Source of the DNA: Fragilaria radians
Taxonomy: Eukaryota > Bacillariophyta > Fragilariophyceae > Fragilariales > Fragilariaceae
Direction: 5' to 3'
DNA length: 50,282 bases
Assembly: GCA_900642245.1 (NCBI GenBank)
Contig: CAAAJI010000369.1
Span: forward strand, 1-50,282
The notes beneath the pieces are model-generated. The model was not told the origin of the DNA. It saw only the letters and a program-made list of their open reading frames with translations, and did not search any database. Both the position numbers and the translations under genes were made by a program. This document shows, piece after piece, positions 1 through 11,141 of the stretch. The stretch's first letter is position 1. Every line of letters begins with the position of its first letter.

Positions 1-309
1 AATGTGGCAATTTCAGATGCCGTGAAAGAGATCAAATTTTTATATTTTCTTCTTCAAGACATTGGGATTGAGGTGGACTTACCGATTGTGGTCAAAACAG
101 GTAATATCTATGCACTATTTATGTTGCAAAATTCTTCGACTGGCGTAAGAACCCGTCACGTGGATATCCGTTTCATTGGGATCGTAAAGGTGGAATTTGT
201 AAAATCAAATGACAATGATTCCAATATTTTTACAAAGAGCGTGAAAGATGAGGGGTTATTTTTGCATATTTACCAGGGTTCGGTGAGATTCTTATGCAGA
301 TTCGGTTAA
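1..309 (+). mobile_element. Ty1/copia RNase H C-terminal relic, cut by window edge
   Basis: The frame open from base 1 to the TAA at 307-309 reads like the end of a copia polyprotein RNase H domain: it has AVKEIKF, then VVKTGNIYALF, then SSTGVRTRHVDIR, then VKVEFVKSNDNDSNIFTK. Family members normally have an Asp in the KTDN motif, and here it is Gly. About ten residues usually present after the RHVD segment are also missing. I infer a dead element whose body lies left of the window. It ends about 108 bp from the 3' end of the convergent gene at 417-2698. Confidence 0.75.
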
Positions 310-416
310 TAAACAAATTAAAAGTATTCTACTCTAGAAAAAATAAATCAATGGTTGAATGTACTTTATTTTCTTATTTTTAGTCCAGTAACATCAATTT
401 TTGTTTGATACTTTTC

Positions 417-2698
417 TTAGTAGTTGTTGTAAGGTTGTTGCATATAAGGTTGCGCGGGTGGCGCGCCATATTGCTGCTGAGGGGGTGGTGCACCGTAGGG
501 ATTGGCGGGAACATTTCCATACGTCAACTGAGGTGGAGGAGGTACTCCGTAACCCTGCTGAGGCGGAGGAGCACTGTAGGTATGTTGTTGAGGGGGAGCC
601 CCATAACTCTGCGGTGGTGGAGCACCATAAGGAAGCGGAGCCCCAAATTGATTTGGTGAACCCCCGTAGGCATTTGGGGCCGGAGGACTACTACCATATC
701 CCATTTGGGACTGAGGAGCTCCGTACGATGGAACAGCAGATGGCGCAGGGGCGTCGAAACCAAGTAAATCTTGAACTGGTTGCGGCGCTACAGGTGGCGC
801 AGTTGATTGAACAGCTGCTGGCGGCTCACGATTGTAATCGGTATGCTGACTTGGTGCACGAGCCTGGCCAGTAGCATTCGCTCTACCAGAATTGCTGTAT
901 GGATCATTCTCGCGTACAGGGGCGGCAGAATTGGGATTATTACCCCTGTCACGCTGCTGGGACAACAGAACCCTCCGAATACCTTCGTGCACGGGTTTTA
1001 GTTGGGATAAGTTTGGTGAAGAAATTTTTATTGGATTTCGAGCAACTGGCAAGATTACAATGTATTTCCAAGGATGAAGCTTGTTCTTATATTTCACCAT
1101 TTGCGGGCCTTGCCAGTCATTCTGAACGCGTGCACCCTGTAATGAGAATTGCTTCACTTTCACAGAAACGGGACGTCTGGCTTGTGTTTCAATCACTGCA
1201 ATATCATATTCAGACTATGAAAGTGTGAGCTAACTTTATTAGCTATTGACGAAAAGGGGTTCCAATTACATACCTTGCTTCGATACATGTTCATCATCCA
1301 AGGTTGAGCAATAATACCCCCTATGACAACGTACTTAGGTTTCCAATCCTTAGCGCTATTTGGGGCTAAAGTATCTTTTGTGTCATACTTGACCATATGC
1401 TCCCCTTCAGCAACTACGATATCCGAGGGTGGAACATAAAAAAGAAGAGGCAATGGTCGAGGCCCTTCTTTGATTAGACGCGAGGCTTCCTTGGGATTCT
1501 TAACATCGACACCGTTTACTTTAAGAAGAACGTGACCTAATTCAACACCTGCAGCTCTCGCAGATGACCCTTCCACAATAAATGCGACAACAGGACGTTC
1601 AGCCAATATATCGACTGTCTCGCGATCCGTGTTGAGAAACAATGAATCGGTCAGCTCTTGAGGTTTGAAGAACATGACACCTAAAGTAGGAGTAAAAATC
1701 CGTGCATCATACCACTCTCCACCAGGAGGCAAGTCAGATTCATTTTGACGGTTGCTTGTGCCAGGCTCTGTTGCAACAATCGCCGTATCAAGAAGACCAT
1801 CACTGTTGGTAGGAAAAGGAGCAGGGTTGTTGGGAACAGGTGGTGCAAATCCCATGTCACCGAATAAATCTCCCGAAGGAGCAGGTGCAATACTTGTCTG
1901 GTAAGGAGGCTGCTGTTGATGAGGTGGAGGATTTCCATATGAAGATGGAGGAGCTCCATACATCGCCACGGAAGAAGGTTGCGATGGTTGCGGTGCTGGG
2001 GCGGATTGAAAAACAGAGAATGGGTCAGCTTGTGGAGCCGCTGGAACAATCGCACCATAAGAAGGATCAGGTTGTGATGGTGGTTGGTATTGCTGATGTG
2101 GAGAGTGCGATCCCCAAGGATCAGCGACAGATTGAGGAGGAACTGAAGAATGGGGAGCACCGAATGGATTTACTGCTTCAGATGCCCCATAGGGATTGGA
2201 CTGTTCTTGAGATGTGGGAGGAGGTCCAAATCCATTTTGATGGGAGGGAGAGTGAACACCTAGCGAAGGTCCAAGTGCATAAGGTGATTGCTGTGGTTGG
2301 GTGGAGGGAACAAGTGCTTGTGAAGCAAAAGGATTTGATTCCTGAGGAGGGGGTGGAGGTGCCATTTGAGGAGGGCCCCCAAAGGGATTATTTTCCCCAG
2401 TAGGTGCATAATGAGATTTTTCAGGAGGCGCGCCATACGGTTGCGAGGACGCATAATCAGATTGATGGACTTGCTGCATTGGTGGTCCATATTGATTAGC
2501 ACCATATGCACCATTCATTTGCGATGGAGCATACGACTGCTGCTGTGGTGGCTGCTGAGAATAGTTTGAATAAACATTTTGCCCAGCCCCTTGAGGTGGC
2601 CCATAAGGATTGTACTCATTGGTAGGAACTGGAGGAGGCGCGCCATTGGGTAACGCACTGTGGAGGTCAGTCGAAAATTGATCAAATGGATTGGACAT
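417..2698 (-). CDS. PDZ-PH domain protein with P/Q/Y-rich tails and endocytic motifs
   Basis: Two exons on the minus strand: 2698-1274 and 1214-417, with a 59-nt intron 1273-1215 (GTATGT donor, TAG acceptor, phase 0), giving 740 residues. An alternative acceptor ending at 1196 is out of phase with this donor. Residues 1-320 are low complexity (P, Q, Y, N, G). Residues about 336-424 look like a PDZ domain (VVAFIVEGSSARAAGVELG, then VLLKVNGVDV). Residues about 432-545, across the intron, look like a PH-type domain (KPKYVVIGG to HPWKYIV). The tail has YGAPPPQ-type repeats. NPF tripeptides lie at residues 3, 104, 122 and 177, DPW at 193, DPF at 225 and LLGFD at 625. In animals and fungi these bind EH domains, the AP-2 ear and clathrin respectively. 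I infer a membrane-traffic adaptor or scaffold. No one-to-one orthologue is recognised. Confidence 0.8.
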
Positions 2699-3086
2699 TA
2701 GAAAACTTGATGAATGAACTTGTTCAAGCGATATAAGATTAATGAGAGATCTTGAAGTAAACTAAATAGACTCTCTCTTTCAGATTTCTATCAACTGACA
2801 GGTGCAAATACTAGAAGCAAATGTAAAATGATGAATGCCTCGCTGTAGCAATAGAAGGTTAGCAAAGTTAGTGATAAAATCTAAGTTCCGTTGACTTATA
2901 TCATTAAATTGGTACGAATCGTACGAAGACTACGAACGATCACCAACGTAGACATCCTACCGATGGTACTCCCTAAAGCCTCCCTCCTATGATTATTGGC
3001 TAGTAACATGGATACAAGCAAAGAAATTTGGGGCATTTAACGCCTAGTTCAGATCCTACACCTTCTACGCCATTATGTCATTTTAG

Positions 3087-3415
3087 ATCCGTTGGGATAA
3101 AATTGGGCCTGAAATTTTGCGCGCTCTCAACGCTGCAAGTGTATCCGTTGAAACAGGGGGACCGAACCCTGACTCTCGTGCCGTGGATGACGAACAAAAG
3201 TCGCAGTGTACCCTTCCTACTTACGTCCAAGGATATGTTCATGGAAAGAGACCAAATTGGATTTTTTGGCACCGCTTTTGGAAAATGAATGTAAGTGAGT
3301 ATCAAAAGAATCCTCCAATTGTTTTTATATTTTACTTTAGTCGATAGCCCGAAAAGAAATGTGTTTCTTTACTATAGATCAATTTTTTGAAGAAAACAAT
3401 GTTGTAGTATCATAA
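3087..3415 (+). CDS. Possible small spliced gene, 5' exon not found
   Basis: An acceptor-like CATTTTAG ends at 3086. The frame 3087-3290 then stays open for 68 codons (IRWDKIGPEILRALN at its start, YVHGKRPNWIFWHRFWKMN at its end) and stops at a GTAAGT donor. A 50-nt candidate intron (3291-3340) ends in TTTACTTTAG, and the next 24 codons continue in phase to TAA at 3413-3415. Base composition is more GC-rich than the flanks. The in-frame stop at 3084 means a 5' exon or non-standard start is needed, and I could not find one. The protein is not recognised. Another plus frame and one minus frame are also open here, so chance is possible. Confidence 0.3.
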
Positions 3416-5003
3416 TTCTACCAACTCAATCTAGTCTAGCATAGACTGCATTAAATTTCCTCATGTCATGGCATGCTAACTATCGTTTCAGATGAATTTA
3501 AAATCACTTCATTCTCACGTTACCAGGATTAGTAACAAAAGAAAAAGGATCAAGACATTGACTTAGGACAGCAATGCTCCAACTGTTGCTTTTGAAGAAT
3601 AGTGGGATTCCAACCTATTCCATTCTTGCTTCGTCACCTTTCCTTTCTTCACTTCTTTGATATTAACAAAAGAATTTTGCGTATGTAACAGAATGCTCCT
3701 GCCTTGTGAGTTTCAAAACATTAATTTTAATTCAATACTCAGGGAAACGCTTTTGAGGAAGGATGAATGACATTACATATTTCTCTTTAGCAGCAAAAGT
3801 CTCACAATCAAAAATACTATAATGCTGACATCTTCTCTGCCCTAAAGATCCTTATAAATTGTATGAAGCATGCCATCATACGTGATATGAAAATGCTAGG
3901 AATCAGGAGTTGATTGAAGATTTCCAGGCATGCTAATCTGCTAGATTGTCAGTGCCACTGACAAAAGCAAGTCTGGGTATGCAATCTTGCATGAAATCAC
4001 TGGCAACACGTGTACAAAATGTCAACCTATTTGTTTTCTGTCCACGCAAAATATACTAGGAAGGGGAGATAGCTTTCTCAGAACTTCTCTATGTAATGTG
4101 GTGACGCATTAAATTTCAGAAGTTGCAAGGGGCATAGCAATATATTTCAAGTCAGCATTAGCAGAATCCATTTTCTCTGCTTGCCCACTCACCTTAGAAA
4201 CACGTAGTTTTTCTCCTAAGTCGGTAAACAATGTAAATTAGGTCAACTTGCACAATTCTAAGTGTGACTAAACATTAATTGATCACAAAGGTTCATATTG
4301 CGTGCATCAATAAGAAACGGGATATATTGGTATATTTAACATAGATCTTGTGCTTGTTTCTAGCTTTTCATGCGTATGATGAATTAAACTTTAAGAAAGG
4401 TAAAGGAAAGGAAACAAGATGAGATTTTATTTTTCTCCAAAAATCTCACTCACATCGGGGCTCACATGCATTTTGCTAAATTTGAGTATGAAATTATGTA
4501 CGTATCCTTATTGACTTGACATATCAGGCTTCTATGTCACCAATAACTGGATAGATGGTTTAAGCCTTTGAAAAAATTTGTAGTGGAAAGATTGAAAGAG
4601 TTCAATGAAGAAATGCAAGCATTTTAAAGGATTGAAATTCTCATCTCTTTGCTTACATGAATAGGTTACTATCTTATCCCCAAATACATTTCTGTGCCAA
4701 AGATTGATGGAAATGTTTTAACAGTACAAGGTGTTCCTTCAACTTTTACCCACCAATCTCATCAAACCTAGTCATTAATAAATCAACCTTTAATATCAAA
4801 CGGGCCCTTACCTAGCTCGCATTATTGAATCAGTGTTTGACATCAAGTCTCAATCATGAAGAACATTGCTCCGAACGACGTCGTTAGTGATTATTTGAAA
4901 AACAAGAACGGTTGAGTGCAAGTACAAGTAGGCCAAATATAGAAATTCCCATATCAACACATCGACATGAAACAAGGATTGACATTATCACACTTCCTCC
5001 ACA
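3416..5003 (+). other. Intergenic, AT-rich
   Basis: No frame that looks coding and no RNA gene seen. The right end must hold the promoter and leader of the coiled-coil gene starting at 5004. Confidence 0.6.
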
Positions 5004-8000
5004 ATGAACTCGAAATCAAAAGGAAATAATGCTGACAGTTATCGAGATACCTCAAGTAGCACAAACTATGACTCTCAATTTTCTGGCTTTAATGCAAAGT
5101 CTCCGAAAGCTAAATCAAAGTATGATGAACGTGGAGAGAGAAAAATGCGTTTAAACTATAGACCTATCTTCTTCAATTCGGGAATGAAAACAAAGTCAGT
5201 GAAAGGAAAGAAGGCTAGCGGAATAAGCTTGCGAAATAAGATAACTCGTGGAAGCAAAGAAGATGATTATAACAGTGATGAGCTGTCGAGGAACCTTATT
5301 GACGATCAGTCCACTTCTTCGCTTGAATTGAAGGACGAAGTGTCATTTCCACAACACTCTTCGTTTTTCAACTCATTAACTTCTTCGGCACCCAATATAT
5401 CTGAAGTATCATTTAATCAAAGTGAACACAACAACGGAGAAAAGCATGAAGCGATAAGAGCTTCTTCCTCCCATTCTTTGCCGAATATTAAATCGCCTTC
5501 CTCTGGGCGCAAAGGTTTCCAATCAAAGGAGCGTAAAGAAAAGTTTCATAATCTAGAGGAACACGTTGTAAGCGAGGCATTAAATGAACAAGTAAACAAT
5601 TTTGATGGATTCGTTTTTCCAAGTTTTCAAGGCCACGACTCAGGGGATGGTGAGTTATATCAAAGCAAGTTTTACTTTTCACGACTGGACACACCATCGA
5701 TTCAACGTGCCAATCATATTGAAGAAGGACAGGCAAATGATGATGATGCAAGTATGACTCAAGACCTTTACATGACAAAGCAGCTCAAAAAGCACGAAAC
5801 AAAAAAATCAAAGATGCAGAAGATCTCGGAGCTTCTTGCCGATAAAAAGAAATGGTCTATTGAAAAGAAAGCTTTAAGATCTGAAATATTGAAGCAATCA
5901 GATCAAATATCGGATCTTCAAGCACGCTTAAAGGAATTAGGGTTTTTACCCAATGAAAACCGTTCATTACGAGACATGGATGATGAAGATGTTACTTGTG
6001 GCAAAACAGGAATAATGAATTCACCAAGAATAGGATTAGTGGGCAAAAAATTATTGTCAAAGAAAAAGAAACTCGAATTCGACAGTGATAGTCCGAGTCC
6101 AGAATATTTTGAGAGCATAACGGATGATCCTGAATCGATGGATTTGCAGGAAGGATACGAACGCCCAATGAAACAAAAAGAATTCTGGGAAACAAGTTTC
6201 ATTGAAGACACTGATGGCATGGAAAATAGACCAAATAATTATGATGAAGATTCTTTTGATCGAGAATCTTTTCAACATAAGCGATCCTCAGACAATTCTT
6301 CAAATGCAGAGAATGAGTTGATAGTGTCACTTCGTAGTGAAAACAAGGTACAAGTTGAAAAATACAACAGGCTGAAAGGCAAACTTGAAGAGAACATGAA
6401 GCTCATACATGATTCGGAGGATATGAAGGATAAAATCTTTCAATTGACATCACTCAATGAGGATATTTTCGCTCAACTTGAAGAAAAGGAGAAAGCATTA
6501 TTTGAAATTCAAAAATCTCATGATGCAATTGTTAAATCACAGGAGTCGTTGTTAGACCAATCAGAGGCACATCGTTTTCAACTGATGAATGATCTTGAAT
6601 CTTTGAAATCTAAGGTAAAAGAATCTCAATCCGAGGCTATGGGACAAAGCCATCTTCCAACATGTCGAGCTTTTCTTTCGGATCTCGAGGAAAATCATCA
6701 TGGAATGAAACGAGTGAAAGCAGCTGTACTAGACTCAGCACTGCTGCCCGCTGGAACCGATCATGATTGCTTGAAACTTCCTTTGTCTAAACTTGATTTG
6801 AAAGATAAGCACACCATAGGTTCTTTCGAAGTGAATCAAAATGAATGGCGTGAAAAAGTGTGCCTGGAATTGGAAACTAAATTTAAGGATTCTGGAAGTA
6901 TAGGGTTGGGACCAGTGATCGATCTAAAGTCAAATAATGTAACATTAAATTCTTCTCTTGAGTCAATCAAAATGCTTTATCGTGATACCAAGGAAGAATT
7001 TCAAAGTCAGATTAAGAAAAAGAACATGGAATTGGAAGAAATGACAAAGGATCTCGAACTCTGCAAAGAAAGATACATCGAATCTGAAAAGGCAAGAAAC
7101 GATTTAAGCGCTGAAGTTTTAACTCTACGAAATTCCATCGAAGAACTTCGAAAGCGTCATGCAAATTCAGAATCACAAGCGAGGGTGGAAATCGAGAATC
7201 TAACAACCAAACTGTACGAAATGGAAGCGGAGGAATTAAAAATGTCAAAACTTCAAAATAAAGCTAGTATGAGTATATCAGAAGAACTAAGATCAACAAA
7301 TGCAGAATTAGAGATTATGTTCCAGCATAACGAAAGAGAAGAAGGAAAGGAAAATGATGATTTGAGGTCAAAGGTTATGTCTTTAACTGCTGCAATCGAC
7401 GAATCACAACTTCTTCTCGATGACACAAAAAGACAATGTAAAATAGATATTGAGAAAAAGTCAGCCGAATTAGATTTGGTTGTCCAGGAATTAGAATCTA
7501 TCAAGATCAGAGAAAACCATTGTGTGAAACGAAATCATGAACTAAATGATCAGATTTTCTTTTTACAATCTTCGCTCGAAGAATCTCGCAAATTGTGCCA
7601 AGTTGCAGAGAAAGAACTGATAGAAGCAAAGTCAAAATTACACGACGTGGAAGCTAACTGGAAAGAGAATAAAGTCCAGACTAATGTGCTAGAAAAATCA
7701 GTAGCAAATTTAACTTTAGCAATTACAGATCTACAAGTGAAGTTGAAAGAAGATAAAGCAACGTCACTAAACACAGAGAGTGATTTAAAATCACAGGTAT
7801 TTAAGTTAAGTTCTTCTCTCCAGGATTTACAAATTCGTTACCAAATGGAAAAGGATGAAAGTGAAAGAAAGATTGAGAGAAAAGAGGACGAATTAGGCAA
7901 GGCGTTATTTGAGTTAGAGCGCTACAAGATACTAGACACTGAATCCGAAAAAATAATTTGCGATCTAACCGTTAAGCTATCGGCCTTGCAAACATCAGTG

Positions 8001-11000
8001 GATGAGTCTAAAAGGCTGAGTCTATTCTCAGGATCGCAAGCGGAAAGCGAGCTAGTTGAGGCAAAGGAACAGATACATGCATTGGAAACAGACTTAAAAG
8101 AGGCAAATGTCCAAAATAAGCTTCTCGAAAGCATGGCAGAAGAATTAAGGGCTACTAATGCAGATTTTGAAGATGAGATTTCTGGGCTTTTGAAGGAACA
8201 AATTGAGTTAAGAAAAAAGACTAGGAAATTGATATCGGAGTTAAAAGAAGTCAGGGAGCGAGCAAACTCAGAAAAAGAATTGGAGGATCGGCTAGTTGAA
8301 GTCGAAGAGCTATCGCTTGATCTTAAAAGGAAAAATGAACAGCTTCAACAAGAGCTTGCTCAAATGTCCAAGGAAAAAGAAACACTTCAGGATCAAGTAG
8401 AAATACTACAGAAGCATCCCTCTGATACGAATGAAGCAATCTCAGCCCTGGAAGATCTGCTAGAAGAGTACGAAGATCTTCAAAGTGAAACAGTCAAATT
8501 GAGTACAACTGTCACAAGACTAGAAAGAGAAATTGAAAAAGTAAAAGCGGACTACCGAGAGCAGAAAAGCTTTGCAGATCGTACCCTTAAAGAGCTCGAA
8601 GAGGCCAAAAAAGAAAGCATGCTCACACAGGAAAATCTTCGAAATTTTGAAAATTTGAGGAATGAAAACAGTGAACTTCATCGAAGAGTAATGGAATTAC
8701 AAAATCAAGTTGAAGAGATCCAATTGGAAAAAGCCGGTCTCATAAAATCTTTGGATTTAAAGGAAATTGACCATGGCAAAGCGTCTGCTCGTCTCGAGGT
8801 CTTAGAAAATGAGATACAAGTCAAAGATTTAGAGTCAAAAGAGCTTTGTTCAAGGCTTGAGAGTTATCGTTCCAAACTTGAAGAAGAAAGTGCCAGGTTC
8901 TCAACAGAGCGAAATATGTTGATGGAACAAATTCATAATTCAAATTCTACATTGCAGGCGAAGAAATCTATAATTTCCTGTCTCCAACAGGAAATCGAAA
9001 TGCTAAAATGCAGCATAGCCAATCTTTCGAGCAAAATGGACGTGATGATCATAGAGAAAGATTGTCTGAAAGCCACATTGAGTGAAAAAGAAAAGCAATC
9101 GGTATTAAAACAAACGTTGCTGAAGGAAAACATACCAAAGTTAGAAGATGGAACCATGAGTCAAGATGTTGAAAACAAAGAGAGAGTGTTTTTAGCTGCT
9201 GCTTTACTCCCTGATGCACGATACGAAACAACAATGAAAGAGTCAGATTTTGAGAAATTAGAAGGTGTCGAGAAGTGGAACATTGAGAAGGCAATTCTCC
9301 TCAACAGAATAAGAATTTTGGAGCAGATAAAAGATGAATATTCTTGTAAAGAAAAGGCTATCTTCGGAGATTTGGAGGTTATATACGCCGAAAGCAGTAG
9401 AGACATATTTGCAAGTCAAAAAAAATCCACGTTGTCTCATGAAGAAACAAGCTCAACAGAAAAGGCTTTTTCATCACAGTCTTTGAATATTAAGATGGAG
9501 TCAACTTATTCAAGGCTTACTCGCGAAGTTAGTGATTTTCTTGTCGTCATGGAGAACATGCAGCAGCCGAGAAGTGAAGCCGCACTTGAAAATGATAAAT
9601 TTGACTGGATGCGATCTCAACTCATTGGATTCATACAAGATCGTGGTCGCCTAATCACAGCGTTGTTCATTGCAGAGAAGAAAATTCACGCGTTCAGTGT
9701 TTCTTTATCAAGTTCTCTTCATCTGAGGAAGAAGAACCGGGAGATATCCGAAGACATTAATCACGAGCATTCAAAAAATCGGGGAAAATCTTCAAAGAGT
9801 GATCAAGGTATTTCGTCAGGCGAAGCCAGCTTTCAAAACGAAAAGAATCTGAGATCTATTTCAGAAACGAAGGAAGTTTCGCCTTTGGAGAAAGAAAATT
9901 CTTCATTTCATGTAGGGAAAGCAGATCTTGAATTAGCGATAACGTTAGAGCAAAATAGGCCATCCGAATTATCGGGGGAAACGGATATTGAAGCGTTTTC
10001 CCCAATGGAATCAGAGCACTATATTGCAATTGTCGAAGAAAGTTTGAGCCAATTAGAATTACTTTTGACTGAATTTATTGTTGACTATGAATTTCTTCTT
10101 TCCTCTTTGGAGTCGGCGAAAGATGAGCTTGGTGATAAAGACACTACATTTAAGGACTTAGTGTCGGAGTTTATGACAAGTAAAGACATGAATTTAAACC
10201 TTCAATTAGAGGTAGAAGACCTCAAGTCACAGAATGAATTTTTGCAGGAAGAAATCAGCACATTGACTGCGCAGATAGATCAATTGAAAGACTCTGTAAA
10301 TTATGCTGAAAATTCGGAGTCTCTCCTGATGTCTAGACTGCAAGACATAGAGAGCATGTATGACACCTTGAAAAGTGAAATCGAACAAATTCGGTTTCAC
10401 CTTAAGATAGGAGATGAAGGGGACATTCTGGAAACTTTAATTAAGCTTCAACGAGAATACGAAGATCTCATAGAAGAAAACTATCGAATGCAAGAAAATC
10501 TGACGGACTTGGAAAGTGAAATCGAAGAACTTCATGCAGAAGCAGAGGAGCTGCATTCGAAGTCCTTGTCAGAAGCGTCCTGTAAATTAACAACCAAATT
10601 TTCTGATAACCAAGAAATTAAGCAGCAGCTTGATAATCTTGAGGTAAAACTTCAGGCTGTCACCAAAGAAAGAGATTTTTGGAGGGATATTGCTGAAAGG
10701 TATAAGTCAGTTCCCGTCGAGGGTGACGAATTATTGACTTCTACGATTCGTACCGATGCGACAGAGCAGAAGAAGCTACTGCAACAAGCTATGGAATATT
10801 GCGGTCGTCGAGATGCGAGAAAGTCCTGGGTGTTTTCAACCTTTTCATCTCAACGTCAAATAAAGGCGGATCACAACGTGAATGATGATTTGGAACGTGA
10901 GCATTTGATTGATCGCCTTACGGAGGCAAATAAATCTTATCAGGAAACGATTATGAAACTTAAATCTGAGGTTGTCGGATTAAACACGAGCTTGAAAGAA

Positions 11001-11141
11001 GAATCATATACAATGAGAAAAAAAGTGGATTCGCTTGAGCAGGAAAAGCAAGCGTATGAAATGAAGGCACTTGCATTAGAGCAGGAGCTATGTCGAATGA
11101 TTGAACATGAAGAAAGCGTTGGACCATCAAATACCATGTGA
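5004..11141 (+). CDS. Very large coiled-coil protein (2045 aa), intronless
   Basis: One uninterrupted frame from ATG (ACAATGA context) to TGA. Residues 1-270 are Ser/Asn/Lys-rich and probably disordered, and include FDGFVFPSF. From about residue 270 to the end the sequence is mostly heptad-like, rich in E, K, L, S and Q with repeated LxxELxxL patterns, so a long rod is expected. Less coiled interruptions occur near residues 320-430 (acidic, Ser-rich), 545-625 and about 1500-1640, the last with a compact hydrophobic stretch (FDWMRSQLIGFIQDRGRLI). No motor, kinase or membrane segment is visible. Such proteins usually tether membranes, centrosomes or cytoskeleton, but family resemblance here may be only compositional. 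It could be a golgin, centrosomal or nuclear-rod protein; I cannot choose. Confidence 0.85.
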   Translation: MNSKSKGNNADSYRDTSSSTNYDSQFSGFNAKSPKAKSKYDERGERKMRLNYRPIFFNSGMKTKSVKGKKASGISLRNKITRGSKEDDYNSDELSRNLIDDQSTSSLELKDEVSFPQHSSFFNSLTSSAPNISEVSFNQSEHNNGEKHEAIRASSSHSLPNIKSPSSGRKGFQSKERKEKFHNLEEHVVSEALNEQVNNFDGFVFPSFQGHDSGDGELYQSKFYFSRLDTPSIQRANHIEEGQANDDDASMTQDLYMTKQLKKHETKKSKMQKISELLADKKKWSIEKKALRSEILKQSDQISDLQARLKELGFLPNENRSLRDMDDEDVTCGKTGIMNSPRIGLVGKKLLSKKKKLEFDSDSPSPEYFESITDDPESMDLQEGYERPMKQKEFWETSFIEDTDGMENRPNNYDEDSFDRESFQHKRSSDNSSNAENELIVSLRSENKVQVEKYNRLKGKLEENMKLIHDSEDMKDKIFQLTSLNEDIFAQLEEKEKALFEIQKSHDAIVKSQESLLDQSEAHRFQLMNDLESLKSKVKESQSEAMGQSHLPTCRAFLSDLEENHHGMKRVKAAVLDSALLPAGTDHDCLKLPLSKLDLKDKHTIGSFEVNQNEWREKVCLELETKFKDSGSIGLGPVIDLKSNNVTLNSSLESIKMLYRDTKEEFQSQIKKKNMELEEMTKDLELCKERYIESEKARNDLSAEVLTLRNSIEELRKRHANSESQARVEIENLTTKLYEMEAEELKMSKLQNKASMSISEELRSTNAELEIMFQHNEREEGKENDDLRSKVMSLTAAIDESQLLLDDTKRQCKIDIEKKSAELDLVVQELESIKIRENHCVKRNHELNDQIFFLQSSLEESRKLCQVAEKELIEAKSKLHDVEANWKENKVQTNVLEKSVANLTLAITDLQVKLKEDKATSLNTESDLKSQVFKLSSSLQDLQIRYQMEKDESERKIERKEDELGKALFELERYKILDTESEKIICDLTVKLSALQTSVDESKRLSLFSGSQAESELVEAKEQIHALETDLKEANVQNKLLESMAEELRATNADFEDEISGLLKEQIELRKKTRKLISELKEVRERANSEKELEDRLVEVEELSLDLKRKNEQLQQELAQMSKEKETLQDQVEILQKHPSDTNEAISALEDLLEEYEDLQSETVKLSTTVTRLEREIEKVKADYREQKSFADRTLKELEEAKKESMLTQENLRNFENLRNENSELHRRVMELQNQVEEIQLEKAGLIKSLDLKEIDHGKASARLEVLENEIQVKDLESKELCSRLESYRSKLEEESARFSTERNMLMEQIHNSNSTLQAKKSIISCLQQEIEMLKCSIANLSSKMDVMIIEKDCLKATLSEKEKQSVLKQTLLKENIPKLEDGTMSQDVENKERVFLAAALLPDARYETTMKESDFEKLEGVEKWNIEKAILLNRIRILEQIKDEYSCKEKAIFGDLEVIYAESSRDIFASQKKSTLSHEETSSTEKAFSSQSLNIKMESTYSRLTREVSDFLVVMENMQQPRSEAALENDKFDWMRSQLIGFIQDRGRLITALFIAEKKIHAFSVSLSSSLHLRKKNREISEDINHEHSKNRGKSSKSDQGISSGEASFQNEKNLRSISETKEVSPLEKENSSFHVGKADLELAITLEQNRPSELSGETDIEAFSPMESEHYIAIVEESLSQLELLLTEFIVDYEFLLSSLESAKDELGDKDTTFKDLVSEFMTSKDMNLNLQLEVEDLKSQNEFLQEEISTLTAQIDQLKDSVNYAENSESLLMSRLQDIESMYDTLKSEIEQIRFHLKIGDEGDILETLIKLQREYEDLIEENYRMQENLTDLESEIEELHAEAEELHSKSLSEASCKLTTKFSDNQEIKQQLDNLEVKLQAVTKERDFWRDIAERYKSVPVEGDELLTSTIRTDATEQKKLLQQAMEYCGRRDARKSWVFSTFSSQRQIKADHNVNDDLEREHLIDRLTEANKSYQETIMKLKSEVVGLNTSLKEESYTMRKKVDSLEQEKQAYEMKALALEQELCRMIEHEESVGPSNTM

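Noticed and set aside
401..874. 157-codon plus-strand frame
   Set aside because: Antisense to the repetitive P/Q/Y-rich tail of the PDZ-PH gene; open because of codon bias on the other strand.
1196..1269. Alternative intron of the PDZ-PH gene (donor GTAATT, acceptor ending at 1196)
   Set aside because: It can be read in phase but needs a weaker donor and drops SEYDIA from the PH-type domain; the GTATGT/TAG pair (1273-1215) fits better.
1840..2403. 187-codon plus-strand frame
   Set aside because: Antisense shadow of the low-complexity N-terminal exon of the PDZ-PH gene.
3130..3185. Minus strand CAGGG-TTCGGTC-CCCTG looked like a tRNA T arm
   Set aside because: No acceptor, D or anticodon arms at the right distances, and the loop lacks the conserved A.
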